A stretch of DNA of 64,000 nt from Rhizobacter koreensis. GTDB taxonomy: Bacteria; Pseudomonadota; Gammaproteobacteria; Burkholderiales; Burkholderiaceae_C. The translations under genes were made by a program, and so were the position numbers. How positions within the stretch are numbered: the stretch's first letter is position 1; each line of letters begins with the position of its first letter. The stretch covers positions 124,001 through 188,000 of the forward strand of contig NZ_JABWMJ010000002.1 of NCBI RefSeq assembly GCF_013366375.1. The letters run 5' to 3'. The notes beneath the pieces are model-generated. The model did no database searches. It was not told the DNA's origin and worked only from the letters and a program-made list of their open reading frames with translations. Below, in pieces: positions 56,428-64,000 of the stretch.

Positions 56428-56727
56428 ATGTACCTGATCTATCTGGTCGCGATCGCGTGGATGTACGTCGTCGTGATGATGGCGGCCGCCGAAGCGAGCG
56501 CCGCCAACGGTACGGTGCTCGGCGCCCTGTTCACGCTGCTGTTCTACGGCGTGCTGCCGCTCTCGATCGCGATCTACCTGATGCGCACGCCGGCGCGGCG
56601 CAAGGCGCGCGCCGCGGCCGAAGCGGCCGCGCAGGCCGCTGCGCGCTCAGCCGCGCTCGCGGTCGAGCCAGACGGCGGCGGCCATGCGGCCGGTGACGCC
56701 GTCGCGCCGGTACGAAAAGAAACGTGA
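56428..56727 (+). CDS. small two-helix membrane protein (99 aa)
   Basis: Two hydrophobic segments (~2-20 and ~29-51) around a short loop, MYLIYLVAIAWMYVVVMMAA and TVLGALFTLLFYGVLPLSIA, followed by a basic and Ala-rich cytoplasmic tail. ATG 56428 has GGAG 9 nt upstream. The last 81 bases overlap, on the opposite strand, the conserved C-terminal coding region of pgeF. It is divergent from phaC (240 bases). Family function is unknown; similar small membrane proteins are common in Burkholderiales. Confidence 0.75.
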   Translation: MYLIYLVAIAWMYVVVMMAAAEASAANGTVLGALFTLLFYGVLPLSIAIYLMRTPARRKARAAAEAAAQAAARSAALAVEPDGGGHAAGDAVAPVRKET

Positions 56728-57480
56728 CGCGTCGGCGTAGGTGCACCAGGCGCCGCCGCTGACGTTCGCGACGCCGGCGGTGATGAGGCGGTCCCGCGCC
56801 AGTTCTGGCAGGTCCGCGAGCCACTTGCCGCCGCCGCGCGACGCGAAGCGGCTTGCCGCGGGTGATCCGGCGATGTCGGCGCCGAACGCTGCAAGCACGT
56901 CGGCGCCGACCTCGAAGTGACCCGGCCCGATGCCCGCGCCGATCCAGGCATCGACTGCCGCCGGCGCGCAGCCGGCTGCCTCGCAGACTGCCTCGAGCGT
57001 CGCTTCGAGCACTCCGCCGGCGAGGCCGCGCCAGCCCGCGTGCGCCGCACCGACCGCGCCGCCGTCATGCGCCGCGAACAGCACCGGCAGGCAGTCGGCG
57101 ACCTGGATCGCGCAAGCGACGCCGGGCTCGGTGGAGACGGCGGCGTCGGCCTCGAGCCGCTCGCCGCGCGCGCTGCGCTCCGCATCGGCGCTGCCGACCC
57201 GCACGACGCGGCTGCCGTGCATCTGGTTCAGGAACAGCGGCCGCCCGCCGATCGCAGCCGCGAAGCGCGCCCGGTTCTCGACGAGCGCCTCCGGCGCGTC
57301 GGCGCCGCCGGTGTGCAGGTTCATCGTGTCGTAGGGCGCGGTGCTGACGCCGCCCTGGCGCGTCGTCATCAGGCCGCGCGCCGGCGCGCGCCACTCGGGG
57401 CGCAGCCAGTCGGCGGCATAGCCGTCGCGCCCCGATGCCGCGGCGGACGCGTTCGACGCTGCCTTGCCCGCCTCGCTCAC
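56647..57480 (-). CDS. pgeF: peptidoglycan editing factor PgeF / polyphenol oxidase family
   Basis: A 277-residue DUF152-type protein. The metal/active-site residues are His88 (LNQMHGSRVV), Cys130 (VADCLPVLFAA) and His147 (AAHAGWRGLAGGVLE), with IGPGHFEVG and FFSYRRDGVTGRMA later. Members have been described as purine nucleoside phosphorylases/adenosine deaminases and as factors preventing misincorporation in peptidoglycan; which applies here is open. GTG 57480 overlaps the maiA stop (GTGA). Its 3' end overlaps the small membrane protein gene on the other strand. Confidence 0.92.
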   Translation of the reverse strand: MSEAGKAASNASAAASGRDGYAADWLRPEWRAPARGLMTTRQGGVSTAPYDTMNLHTGGADAPEALVENRARFAAAIGGRPLFLNQMHGSRVVRVGSADAERSARGERLEADAAVSTEPGVACAIQVADCLPVLFAAHDGGAVGAAHAGWRGLAGGVLEATLEAVCEAAGCAPAAVDAWIGAGIGPGHFEVGADVLAAFGADIAGSPAASRFASRGGGKWLADLPELARDRLITAGVANVSGGAWCTYADASRFFSYRRDGVTGRMAAAVWLDRERG

Positions 57481-58118
57481 GCCGCGTCGGGGCACGCCGA
57501 CGGCTGCGTCGACGCGAACGCCGGCAGCATCATGCAGGCGTCGAAGATGCGGCGCACCGTGGGCATCGGCTCGAGGTTGCAGTCGAGGCGACGCGCGTTG
57601 TGGATCTGCGGCACCAGCGTGCAGTCGGCGAGGGTCGGCGTGTCGCCGTGGCAGAACCTGCCGGTGGCGGCGCCGGGCAGCGTCAGCGAGCGCTCGAACG
57701 CCGCCAGGCCTGTTTCCACCCAGTGCCGATACCACGCGTTCTTGGCGTCCTCGGACACCTTCAGCTCGTTCACCAGATAGCGCAGCACGCGCAGGTTGTT
57801 GAGCGGGTGGATCTCGCAGGCGATGTCGAGCGCGAGCGCCCGCACCCGGGCGCGGCCGAGCGGGTCGCGCGGCAGCAGCGGCGGCTCGGGGTGGACCTCG
57901 TCGAGGTACTCGATGATCGCGAGCGACTGGCTCAGCAGTGCGTCGCCGTCCTTGAGCAGCGGGACGAGCTGGGCCGGCGCGATCGCGGCGTAGTCGGGGC
58001 TCGTCTGCTCCTTCTTCAGCAGGTGGACGGCGTGGTAGTCGACTTCGAGGCCCTTCAGCGCGAGTGCGATGCGCACCCGGTACGACGCCGACGAGCGGAA
58101 GTAGCTGTAGAGCTCCAC
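57477..58118 (-). CDS. maiA: maleylacetoacetate / maleylpyruvate isomerase (zeta-class GST)
   Basis: A 213-residue zeta-class glutathione transferase isomerising the cis ring-cleavage product of homogentisate or gentisate. N-terminal thioredoxin fold LYSYFRSSASYRVRIALALK, with Ser9-Ser10-Ala11-Ser12 where animal enzymes have Ser-Ser-Cys-Ser; then QLVPLLKDGDALLSQSLAII for glutathione binding and DTPTLADCTLVPQIHNA in the helical domain. GTG 58118 has GAGG upstream and lies 8 bases after the FAH-family gene. The pair forms the end of a glutathione-dependent aromatic pathway; the ring-cleavage dioxygenase is not in the window. Confidence 0.9.
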   Translation of the reverse strand: MELYSYFRSSASYRVRIALALKGLEVDYHAVHLLKKEQTSPDYAAIAPAQLVPLLKDGDALLSQSLAIIEYLDEVHPEPPLLPRDPLGRARVRALALDIACEIHPLNNLRVLRYLVNELKVSEDAKNAWYRHWVETGLAAFERSLTLPGAATGRFCHGDTPTLADCTLVPQIHNARRLDCNLEPMPTVRRIFDACMMLPAFASTQPSACPDAA

Positions 58119-58126
58119 TTGACGCC

Positions 58127-58831
58127 TCAGCGCTCGACGATCTCGACCTGCAGCGAGCCGACACCGTCGACCTGCGCGTGCAGGGTGTCGCCGGCCTTGA
58201 CCGCGGCGACGCCCTCGGGCGTGCCGGTGAAGATGAGGTCGCCGGGTTGCAGGTCCCACCCCGCGGACAGGTGTTCGATGATCTCGGGAATGCTCCAGAT
58301 CAGCTTGCCGATGCGGCTCTTCTGGCGCTCGGCCCCGTTCACCGTCAGCGTGATCGCGGTGTTCTCGTCGATGCGGCACTCGGCGGCGCGGTGCAGCGGC
58401 CCGATCGGCGCCGACTCCTCGAACGCCTTGCCGATGTCCCACGGGCGGCCGAGCTTCTTGGCCTCGCCCTGCAGGTCGCGCCGGGTCATGTCGAGGCCGA
58501 CCGCGTAGCCCCAGACGTGCTGCATCGCCTCGGCCGCCTTGATCGCGCGGCCGCCGGTGCCGATCGCGACCACCAGCTCGACCTCGTGGTGCAGGTCCTT
58601 GGTCAGGCTCGGATAGCGCATGCGGCCGACGCTGCCCTCCGCGATCGGCACGATCGCGTCGGCGGGCTTGAGGAAGAAGAACGGCGGCTCGCGCCCCGTG
58701 AAGCCCATCTCGACCGCGTGCTCGACGTAGTTGCGGCCGACGCAGTAGATGCGGTGCACGGGGAACCCGGCACCGTCGGCGCCGTGGACGGGAACGGTCG
58801 GGATCTGCGGGGCGGTGACGACGTGCTGCAT
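58127..58831 (-). CDS. fumarylacetoacetate hydrolase family protein (probably fumarylpyruvate/acylpyruvate hydrolase)
   Basis: A 234-residue FAH-superfamily hydrolase. The opening IYCVGRNYVEHAVEMGF and the metal ligands in HHEVELVVAIG (Glu pair) and GYAVGLDMTRRDLQ (Asp) are typical; LIFTGTPEGVAAVKAGD ends the fold. At ~234 residues it is the short type, closer to fumarylpyruvate and acylpyruvate hydrolases than to 400-residue fumarylacetoacetases. With maiA directly downstream a gentisate-type lower pathway is plausible (inference). ATG 58831 is divergent from the NUDIX gene. Confidence 0.88.
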   Translation of the reverse strand: MQHVVTAPQIPTVPVHGADGAGFPVHRIYCVGRNYVEHAVEMGFTGREPPFFFLKPADAIVPIAEGSVGRMRYPSLTKDLHHEVELVVAIGTGGRAIKAAEAMQHVWGYAVGLDMTRRDLQGEAKKLGRPWDIGKAFEESAPIGPLHRAAECRIDENTAITLTVNGAERQKSRIGKLIWSIPEIIEHLSAGWDLQPGDLIFTGTPEGVAAVKAGDTLHAQVDGVGSLQVEIVER

Positions 58832-58967
58832 GGATCGGCTCGAGGGCGAAGGATGCGGCCGATCATGCCATCACGGCCCGGCGCGAGCTGCGATCGGTCG
58901 CGCTGCCGGCCCCGGGGGCGCGCGGGCAGGCGCCGCCCCCACGCCGGCTCGCGAAACGAGCGCGGCC

Positions 58968-58973
58968 TACACT
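58968..58973 (+). promoter_or_regulatory. -10-like hexamer 6 nt before the NUDIX ATG
   Basis: TACACT is separated from the ATG by CGTCGC only. No Shine-Dalgarno is present, so a leaderless transcript is likely. The same hexamer with the same spacing precedes comEC. Confidence 0.4.
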
Positions 58974-58979
58974 CGTCGC

Positions 58980-59525
58980 ATGCTCACGCAGCGCGGCATC
59001 AAGCATTGCAAGACCTGCGGCGGCGCCACCGCGTACGCGATCCCGGCCGACGACAACCGCGAGCGCGCGACCTGCGCCGCCTGCGGCGCGATTCATTACG
59101 AGAACCCGCTCAACGTGGTCGGTACCGTGCCGGCCTGGGGCGACCGCGTGCTGCTCTGCCGGCGCAACATCGAGCCGCGCCACGGCTTCTGGACCCTGCC
59201 TGCCGGCTTCATGGAGCTCGGCGAGACCACCGCCGAGGGGGCCCAGCGCGAGACCGTCGAGGAGGCCGGCGCGCGCATCGAGCTGCAGGGGCTCTTCAGC
59301 GTGCTGAACGTCGTGCGCGTCGGCCAGGTGCACCTCTTCTACCGCGCGCGTCTGATCGACACCGACTTCGCGCCCGGCCCCGAGACGATCGAGGCGCAGC
59401 TTTTCGGCGAAGCCGAGGTGCCGTGGGACGAGCTCGCGTTCCGCAGCGTCCGCACCACGCTCGAGTGCTGGTTCGCCGACTTCCGGCGCGGCGCGTTCGG
59501 CTTGCACTGCATCGACATCGCCTGA
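58980..59525 (+). CDS. NUDIX hydrolase with N-terminal zinc ribbon
   Basis: A 181-residue protein. The N-terminal ribbon has Cys10, Cys13, Cys32 and Cys35 (HCKTCGG, TCAACGAIHYENP). The Nudix box GFMELGETTAEGAQRETVEE (G-x5-E-x7-R-E-x2-E-E) is complete, continued by AGA. It resembles the Nudix_N_2 family found in proteins similar to ADP-ribose or NADH pyrophosphatases; the substrate is unknown. The downstream WFADFRRGAFGLH is well aligned with relatives. It is monocistronic between two minus-strand clusters. Confidence 0.91.
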   Translation: MLTQRGIKHCKTCGGATAYAIPADDNRERATCAACGAIHYENPLNVVGTVPAWGDRVLLCRRNIEPRHGFWTLPAGFMELGETTAEGAQRETVEEAGARIELQGLFSVLNVVRVGQVHLFYRARLIDTDFAPGPETIEAQLFGEAEVPWDELAFRSVRTTLECWFADFRRGAFGLHCIDIA

Positions 59526-59659
59526 GCCGCCCACAGGCGCGGGAATCTCGTGCCGCAGCCGTTCAGCGGCAAGCGGTCGAGCGCAGCGCCGGCAGCGGGG
59601 GAGCCGAACGTGCCTTCGGAGCCGCTGGGCGGCAGCCCGTCGCAGCGCGCGCGCCGGAC

Positions 59660-61354
59660 TCAGCCGGCTCCGCGCGCCTCGAGCGCCTTCTCGCGCAACG
59701 CCGTCAGCGTGGTGCGCGGCGTGATCGCCTCGGGGTCGATGCGCAGCTCGAGCAGCGCCGCGCCCGGCGCATGCAGGGCGCGCTCGAGTGCGTTGCCGAA
59801 GTCCTCGGTGCGCTGCACCGCCTCGCCGTGCAGGCCGTAGGCGGCCGCGAGCGCCGGAAAGTCCGGGTTCTCGATGTCGGTGCCGTACACCTTGCCCGGG
59901 TAGTGCACCTCCTGGTGCATGCGGATGCTGCCGTAGATGCCGTTGTTGACGATGACGAAGAGGATCCCGAGGCCGTACTGCTGCACGGTCGCGAGCTCCT
60001 GTGGAGTCATCTGGAAGCACCCGTCGCCGGCGAAGCAGACCACCGTGCGGCCGGGGTGCTCGAGCGCCGCCGCGATCGCCGCCGGCGTGCCGTAGCCCAT
60101 CGTGCCGCTGGTCGGCGCGAGCTCCGTACGAAAACCGCCGTACTGGTAGAAGCGGTGCACCCACGACGTGTAGTTGCCCGCGCCGTTGGTGACGATGGTG
60201 TCGGCCGGAAGGCGCTGACGCAGCTGCGCCATCACGTCGCCCATGTTCAGCTCACCCGGCATCGGGCCGTGCTCGAGCGTCGCCAGGTAGTCGGCGCGCG
60301 CCGCGCGCGTCCAGCCGCGCCAGGCGGTCGTCGGCACCGGCTCCAGCCTCTGCGCCGCCTCGGCGAACTCGCGCATGCCGGCGTTGATCATCAGGTCGGC
60401 CTGGTAGACGCTGCCGAGCTCGTTCGGATCGGGGTGCACGTGGACCAGCGTCTGCGTCGGCTTGGGCACCTTGAGCAGGGTGTAGTCGTTGGTCGTCGTC
60501 TCGCCCATGCGCGCACCGACGCTGACGATGAGGTCGGCGCCGCGGATCCGCTCGGCGAGCGCCGGGTTGACGCCGATGCCGACGTCGCCGGCAAAGTGGA
60601 CGTCGCGGTTGTCGAGCAGGTCCTGGCGCCGAAACGCGGTGCCCACCGGCAGGTCGAATGCCGCCGCGAACGAGCGGATCGCGTCGCACGCGGCGCGGCT
60701 CCACCCCCCGCCGCCGAGCAGCACGAACGGGCGCTCGGCGGTGGCCAGCAGCTCGCGCAGGCGCTGCATGTCGCTGGGGCTCGGGCTCGCGTGGACGCGC
60801 TGGTACCTCACCGCGTCCTCGACCTCGGCCTCCTCGTAGAGCAGGTCTTCGGGAAGGCCGATCACCACCGGCCCGCCGCGGCCCGAGGTCGCGACCTGGA
60901 ACGCGCGGGCGACGAGCTCGGGGATCCGCTCGATGCGGTCGATGCGTACCGCCCACTTCGCGAGCGACCCGAACACCGCCTCGACATCGATTTCCTGCCA
61001 CGCCTCGCGCCTGGCGACGTGCCGCCCCACCAGGCCGACAAGCAGGATCATCGGCGTCGAGTCCTGGCGCGCGGTGTGCACGCCGATGCTGGCGTTGGTC
61101 GCGCCCGGGCCGCGCGTCACGAAGCAGATGCCCGGCTCGCCGGTCAGCTTGCCGTGCGCCTCGGCCATGTGCGCGGCGGCGCCCTCCTGGCGACAGGTCA
61201 CGAGCTGGATCGCCTCGCGCGCATCGTGCAGCGCGTCGATCGCCGGCAGGAAGCTCTCGCCCGGCACCGAGAACACGCGGCGCGCGCCGTGGATGCGCAG
61301 CTGATCGATCAGGATCTGGCCACCGTTGCGGCGCGTGCTGGAAGTCGTCGTCAT
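59660..61354 (-). CDS. thiamine diphosphate-dependent enzyme (acetolactate synthase / benzoylformate decarboxylase-like)
   Basis: A 564-residue three-domain ThDP enzyme. The cofactor-activating glutamate is Glu57 (CRQEGAAAHMAEA) and the diphosphate motif is GDGCFQMTPQEL through VIVNNG (near residue 440). The middle domain has GGGGWSRAAC. Members of this broad family decarboxylate 2-oxo acids or ligate aldehydes; the catabolic substrate cannot be read from sequence, and biosynthetic acetolactate synthase is unlikely without an IlvH-like subunit gene. ATG 61354 overlaps the ligase stop (ATGA), so it is last in a three-gene operon with the DpgC-like protein. Confidence 0.87.
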   Translation of the reverse strand: MTTTSSTRRNGGQILIDQLRIHGARRVFSVPGESFLPAIDALHDAREAIQLVTCRQEGAAAHMAEAHGKLTGEPGICFVTRGPGATNASIGVHTARQDSTPMILLVGLVGRHVARREAWQEIDVEAVFGSLAKWAVRIDRIERIPELVARAFQVATSGRGGPVVIGLPEDLLYEEAEVEDAVRYQRVHASPSPSDMQRLRELLATAERPFVLLGGGGWSRAACDAIRSFAAAFDLPVGTAFRRQDLLDNRDVHFAGDVGIGVNPALAERIRGADLIVSVGARMGETTTNDYTLLKVPKPTQTLVHVHPDPNELGSVYQADLMINAGMREFAEAAQRLEPVPTTAWRGWTRAARADYLATLEHGPMPGELNMGDVMAQLRQRLPADTIVTNGAGNYTSWVHRFYQYGGFRTELAPTSGTMGYGTPAAIAAALEHPGRTVVCFAGDGCFQMTPQELATVQQYGLGILFVIVNNGIYGSIRMHQEVHYPGKVYGTDIENPDFPALAAAYGLHGEAVQRTEDFGNALERALHAPGAALLELRIDPEAITPRTTLTALREKALEARGAG

Positions 61355-62922
61355 GTCGCGGTCTCCTCGACGCCGCGCTGCTCGGCGGCGCTCAGGTACG
61401 CCTGCACCAGGTCGTTCTTGCGCACCTTGCCGAGCTGGGTACGCGGCAGCTGCGCGACGAACTGATAACGGCGCGGGATCTTGAAGCCACCGAGGCGGCC
61501 CCGGCAGAACGCGATCATCGCCTCGGGCGCGGGCGCCGCGCCGCTCGGCACGATCACCGCGAGCAGCGCCTCGCCGTACTGGGGGTCGGGAACGCCGACC
61601 ACCGCCACCTCGGCGACCGCCGGATGGTCTTCGAGCACGCACTCGACTTCGCGCGTGTAGACGTTCTCGCCGCCGGTGATGACCATTTCCTTGCGGCGCC
61701 CGAGCACGTGCAGGTAGCCGTCGGCATCGATGCGGCCGATGTCGCCGGTGTGGAACCAGCCGCCCTTGAACGCCTTGGCGTTCTCCTCGGGCGCGTTGAG
61801 GTAGCCGCGGCTGACCTGCGGGCCGCGCACGACGATCTCGCCGGCTTCGCCGCGCCCCACTTCGCGGCCGTGGTCGTCGACGAAGCGCATGTCGACGCCG
61901 GGCAGCGGGCGGCCCGCCGCGCGCAGCAGCTCGGGCCTGTCGGCGAGCGCGAGCCGGTGCGACGCCTGGTCGAGGATCGCCAGCAGCGGCGACGTCTCCG
62001 TGAGGCCGTAGCACTGGTGAAAGCCCACGCCCGCGAACGCGCGCATCGCCTCGCGCAGCACGCCCTCGTCGATCGGCGAGGTGCCGTAGCTGACGAGGCG
62101 CACGCTCGAGAGGTCGTGCTCCGCGAGGCGCCCCTCGCGGAGCACCCGCACGATCATCGTCGGCACCAGGCTGAGGATGGTCACCCGATGGCGCGCCGCC
62201 GCGCGCAGCACCCCTTCCACCGAGAAGTCGCTCAGGTACGTGTGGCCGCCGCCGTACATCGTGACCACCGTCGCCTTGAGGTCGGTCGAATGGAACATCG
62301 GGGAGACATGCAGGTAGACGTCGTTCTCGTCGACTTCCATCACGCGCGCGAGCTGCAGCGCATTCGAGACCACGTTGCGGTGCGTGAGGCGAACGCCCTT
62401 CGAGCGCCCGGTGGTGCCGCCGGTGAACAGGACGATCGCGTCGTCGTCCTCGTGCGACTCGTGCGCCGGCATCGGCCCGGCGTCGGCGACGAGCGCGTCG
62501 AACGCCAGCCAGCCGGGCGCCGCCGGCGCGTCGACCGGCAGCATCACCGCGCGCTCGCGCCAGCGCGCGAGCGCCGGCGCGTCGAGCATCGCGGCGAGCG
62601 CGTTGTCGACGAACACCACGTCGCAGTGCGCGTCGTCGAGCATCTGCGCGATCTCGGGCGCGGCAAGACGGAAGTTCAGAGGCACCGGCACCACGCCGGC
62701 CCAGTAGCCGGCGTTCAGCAGCTGGGCCTGCGGCACGCTGTTGCGCGCAAGGATGCCGAAACGGCGCCCCGGCGTGAGGCCGAGCCCGCGCAGCATCGAA
62801 CCCGTGCGCGCGATGCGTTCGAGGTACTCGTCCCAGGTCCAGATCGCGTCGTCCATGCGGATCGCGACGCGGTGGCCATGGCTCTGCGCGGTCGCGCGCA
62901 GCAGGTTGGCAAGGGTCAGCAC
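61351..62922 (-). CDS. AMP-forming acyl-CoA synthetase/ligase
   Basis: A 523-residue adenylate-forming enzyme activating a carboxylate as acyl-AMP and transferring it to CoA. P-loop-like motif LFTGGTTGRSKGV (166-178), acceptor-site region YGLTETSPLLAIL, hinge GWFHTGDIGRIDADGYLHV with RRKEMVITGGENV, and catalytic Lys499 (RTQLGKVRKND). The acyl-pocket residues do not allow a substrate call; aromatic or medium acids are possible. The start is GTG 62922, 25 bases after the DpgC-like stop. Confidence 0.9.
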   Translation of the reverse strand: MLTLANLLRATAQSHGHRVAIRMDDAIWTWDEYLERIARTGSMLRGLGLTPGRRFGILARNSVPQAQLLNAGYWAGVVPVPLNFRLAAPEIAQMLDDAHCDVVFVDNALAAMLDAPALARWRERAVMLPVDAPAAPGWLAFDALVADAGPMPAHESHEDDDAIVLFTGGTTGRSKGVRLTHRNVVSNALQLARVMEVDENDVYLHVSPMFHSTDLKATVVTMYGGGHTYLSDFSVEGVLRAAARHRVTILSLVPTMIVRVLREGRLAEHDLSSVRLVSYGTSPIDEGVLREAMRAFAGVGFHQCYGLTETSPLLAILDQASHRLALADRPELLRAAGRPLPGVDMRFVDDHGREVGRGEAGEIVVRGPQVSRGYLNAPEENAKAFKGGWFHTGDIGRIDADGYLHVLGRRKEMVITGGENVYTREVECVLEDHPAVAEVAVVGVPDPQYGEALLAVIVPSGAAPAPEAMIAFCRGRLGGFKIPRRYQFVAQLPRTQLGKVRKNDLVQAYLSAAEQRGVEETAT

Positions 62923-62947
62923 GGGGTGGTCGTCGGCTTGTCGGCCG

Positions 62948-64000
62948 TCAGAGCTTGCGCTGGCTCGCGTTCCAGTGCCGCTCGAGGTTGCGGATGAGCT
63001 GCTCGCTGAGGTGACAGAAGCCCTGCTCGTAGGCGTAGGTCGCGAGATACCCGCGGAACGCCTCGAGCGTCTCGGTCTGCTGGCGCATCGCCTTGCGGTT
63101 GGCGCCGGCGCTCACCATGCCGGAGCCGACCGCATTCTCGATGCAGGTGGCGAGCGCGGCGTCGATCTCGTCCCGCGCGACGACCTGGTTGGCGATCATG
63201 CGGCCTTCGGGGGAATCGGCGTGGAACACGCGGTCGAACATGATCGCCTCGCGCGCCGCACGCTCGCCCACGAAACGCGGCAGCCGCATGTTCGATGTGC
63301 CCGGCAGGAACCCTTCCTTGCGCGCCGGCAGGCTGAAGTACGAGCCTTTCTCGGCGATCACGTGGTCGACCACCAGCAGCAGCTGGCAGCCGCCGCCGAT
63401 CGCGAACGACTCGACCACCGCGACCCACAGCTTCTCGACGGTCTGCTCGGGCGCGGTGAGCGACACGTCGAGGCTGTCGGGCTCGTCGCCGAGCAGCACG
63501 CCCCGGTAGAGCTTGTTGTGCATCGCCATGTTGCGATACAGGAACGACAGGTAGCTCTGCTTGCCCTGGTAGATGCGGGTCAGGTTGATGCCCGAGCAGA
63601 ACACGCGGCGGCCCTTGTACTTCGGGTGGTCGACCACGCTGCCGCGCAACAGGCCCATGCGCACGTTCGGGTTCATCAGCACCAGGTCGGTCGCGATCTC
63701 GAGCGGGCCGACGGTGGTGTCGTCCTCCGAGTTGAGATAGCGCTCGTTGTGCAGCGTGACGTGCGCGGTCTCGCCCTCGACCACGATCTTCACCTTGCCG
63801 AGGTCGGCGCGGCCGGTGCGCACGAACTCGTCGAGCAGCGCCAGCGACTCGGCACGCGGGCGCAGCATCGAGCGGATCAGGTGGTGCCCGCACGCGGGGT
63901 CGGACAGCACCATGCTGACGAAGAGGCCCTGATGGATCTCGAGGCCGTCCTTGTCGGCCTGCATGCGCTCGCACTCCTCGGCGAGCTGGCCTTCCGTCGG
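62948..64000 (-). CDS. DpgC-like enoyl-CoA hydratase/isomerase-family protein (5' end outside window)
   Basis: 350 residues are visible and the frame stays open to the right edge, so the start lies outside. The crotonase fold resembles DpgC, the cofactor-free 3,5-dihydroxyphenylacetyl-CoA 1,2-dioxygenase of glycopeptide pathways, more than ordinary hydratases. Matching segments (from memory) are LNSEDDTTVGPLEIATDL, GLLRGSVVDHPKYKGRRVF, SGINLTRIYQG, FAIGGGCQLLLVVDHVIAE and YFSLPARKEGFLPGTSNMRL. DpgC oxidises an arylacetyl-CoA to an arylglyoxylate. Here it leads an operon with a ligase and a ThDP enzyme. The true substrate and oxygenase activity are unproven; a plain hydratase role is not excluded. 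Confidence 0.82.
   Translation of the reverse strand, partial: PTEGQLAEECERMQADKDGLEIHQGLFVSMVLSDPACGHHLIRSMLRPRAESLALLDEFVRTGRADLGKVKIVVEGETAHVTLHNERYLNSEDDTTVGPLEIATDLVLMNPNVRMGLLRGSVVDHPKYKGRRVFCSGINLTRIYQGKQSYLSFLYRNMAMHNKLYRGVLLGDEPDSLDVSLTAPEQTVEKLWVAVVESFAIGGGCQLLLVVDHVIAEKGSYFSLPARKEGFLPGTSNMRLPRFVGERAAREAIMFDRVFHADSPEGRMIANQVVARDEIDAALATCIENAVGSGMVSAGANRKAMRQQTETLEAFRGYLATYAYEQGFCHLSEQLIRNLERHWNASQRKL

Noticed and set aside
59526..59659. Small ORFs in the gap between the NUDIX and ThDP genes
   Set aside because: The stretch is short, lacks ribosome-binding sites and recognisable protein content; it is best seen as a convergent intergenic region.

Overview
The window is a very GC-rich chromosomal stretch with densely packed, mostly operonic housekeeping genes, many GTG starts and ATGA/GTGA start-stop overlaps. 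Gene content points to a betaproteobacterium of the order Burkholderiales: class I phaC-phaA-phaB, a dapA-bamC-metallohydrolase cluster, a hybrid peroxiredoxin-glutaredoxin, mnmH, and pgeF beside maiA. I cannot fix the genus. I see no rRNA, tRNA, CRISPR array, phage or insertion sequence.

Layout. 1-4200: the end of a DUF58 gene, a TgpA-type membrane transglutaminase, a MltB lytic transglycosylase and a small ORF. 4320-13800: five minus-strand genes forming a peptide-ligase-like module (stand-alone permuted ATP-grasp, stand-alone alpha-E, transglutaminase-DUF2126 amidoligase, fused ATP-grasp/alpha-E, second transglutaminase). 13850-17400: comEC, divergent from ridA-like and dsbB. 17400-22830: parE, a GNAT acetyltransferase, parC and a small ORF. 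22900-27300: SDR, methyltransferase, dapA, bamC and an MBL hydrolase. 27500-30200: a small lipoprotein, a hypothetical protein coupled to a ribosomal-oxygenase-type cupin protein, and a SlyD-type isomerase. 30200-38000: an RND efflux pump and adaptor, dut, coaBC and a Tat-type transglutaminase. 38000-42100: an RsbQ/KAI2-like hydrolase translationally linked to a PAS hybrid histidine kinase, a second PAS kinase and a lone receiver protein. 42200-51100: purL, map, glnD, mnmH. 51100-56200: peroxiredoxin-glutaredoxin, an array of seven palindromes bounded by inverted repeats, and phaCAB. 56400-64000: a small membrane protein, FAH-maiA-pgeF, a NUDIX hydrolase, and a tight operon of a DpgC-like dioxygenase (cut by the window edge), an AMP-forming ligase and a ThDP enzyme.

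How the genes work together. The housekeeping parts cover purine, lysine/peptidoglycan, CoA and dUTP metabolism, chromosome decatenation, nitrogen signalling, tRNA modification and PHB storage. The least understood parts are the amidoligase/transglutaminase/alpha-E module, the RsbQ-like hydrolase with its PAS kinase, the palindrome array at the 3' end of phaB, and the DpgC-like operon. The last could in principle convert an arylacetate through its CoA ester and an arylglyoxylate to an aldehyde; this is inference only.

A recurring sequence-level pattern is a -10-like hexamer exactly 6 nt upstream of the ATG, without a clear Shine-Dalgarno. It is seen before comEC, the cupin gene, the SlyD-type gene, the second PAS kinase, map and the NUDIX gene, and suggests frequent leaderless transcripts.
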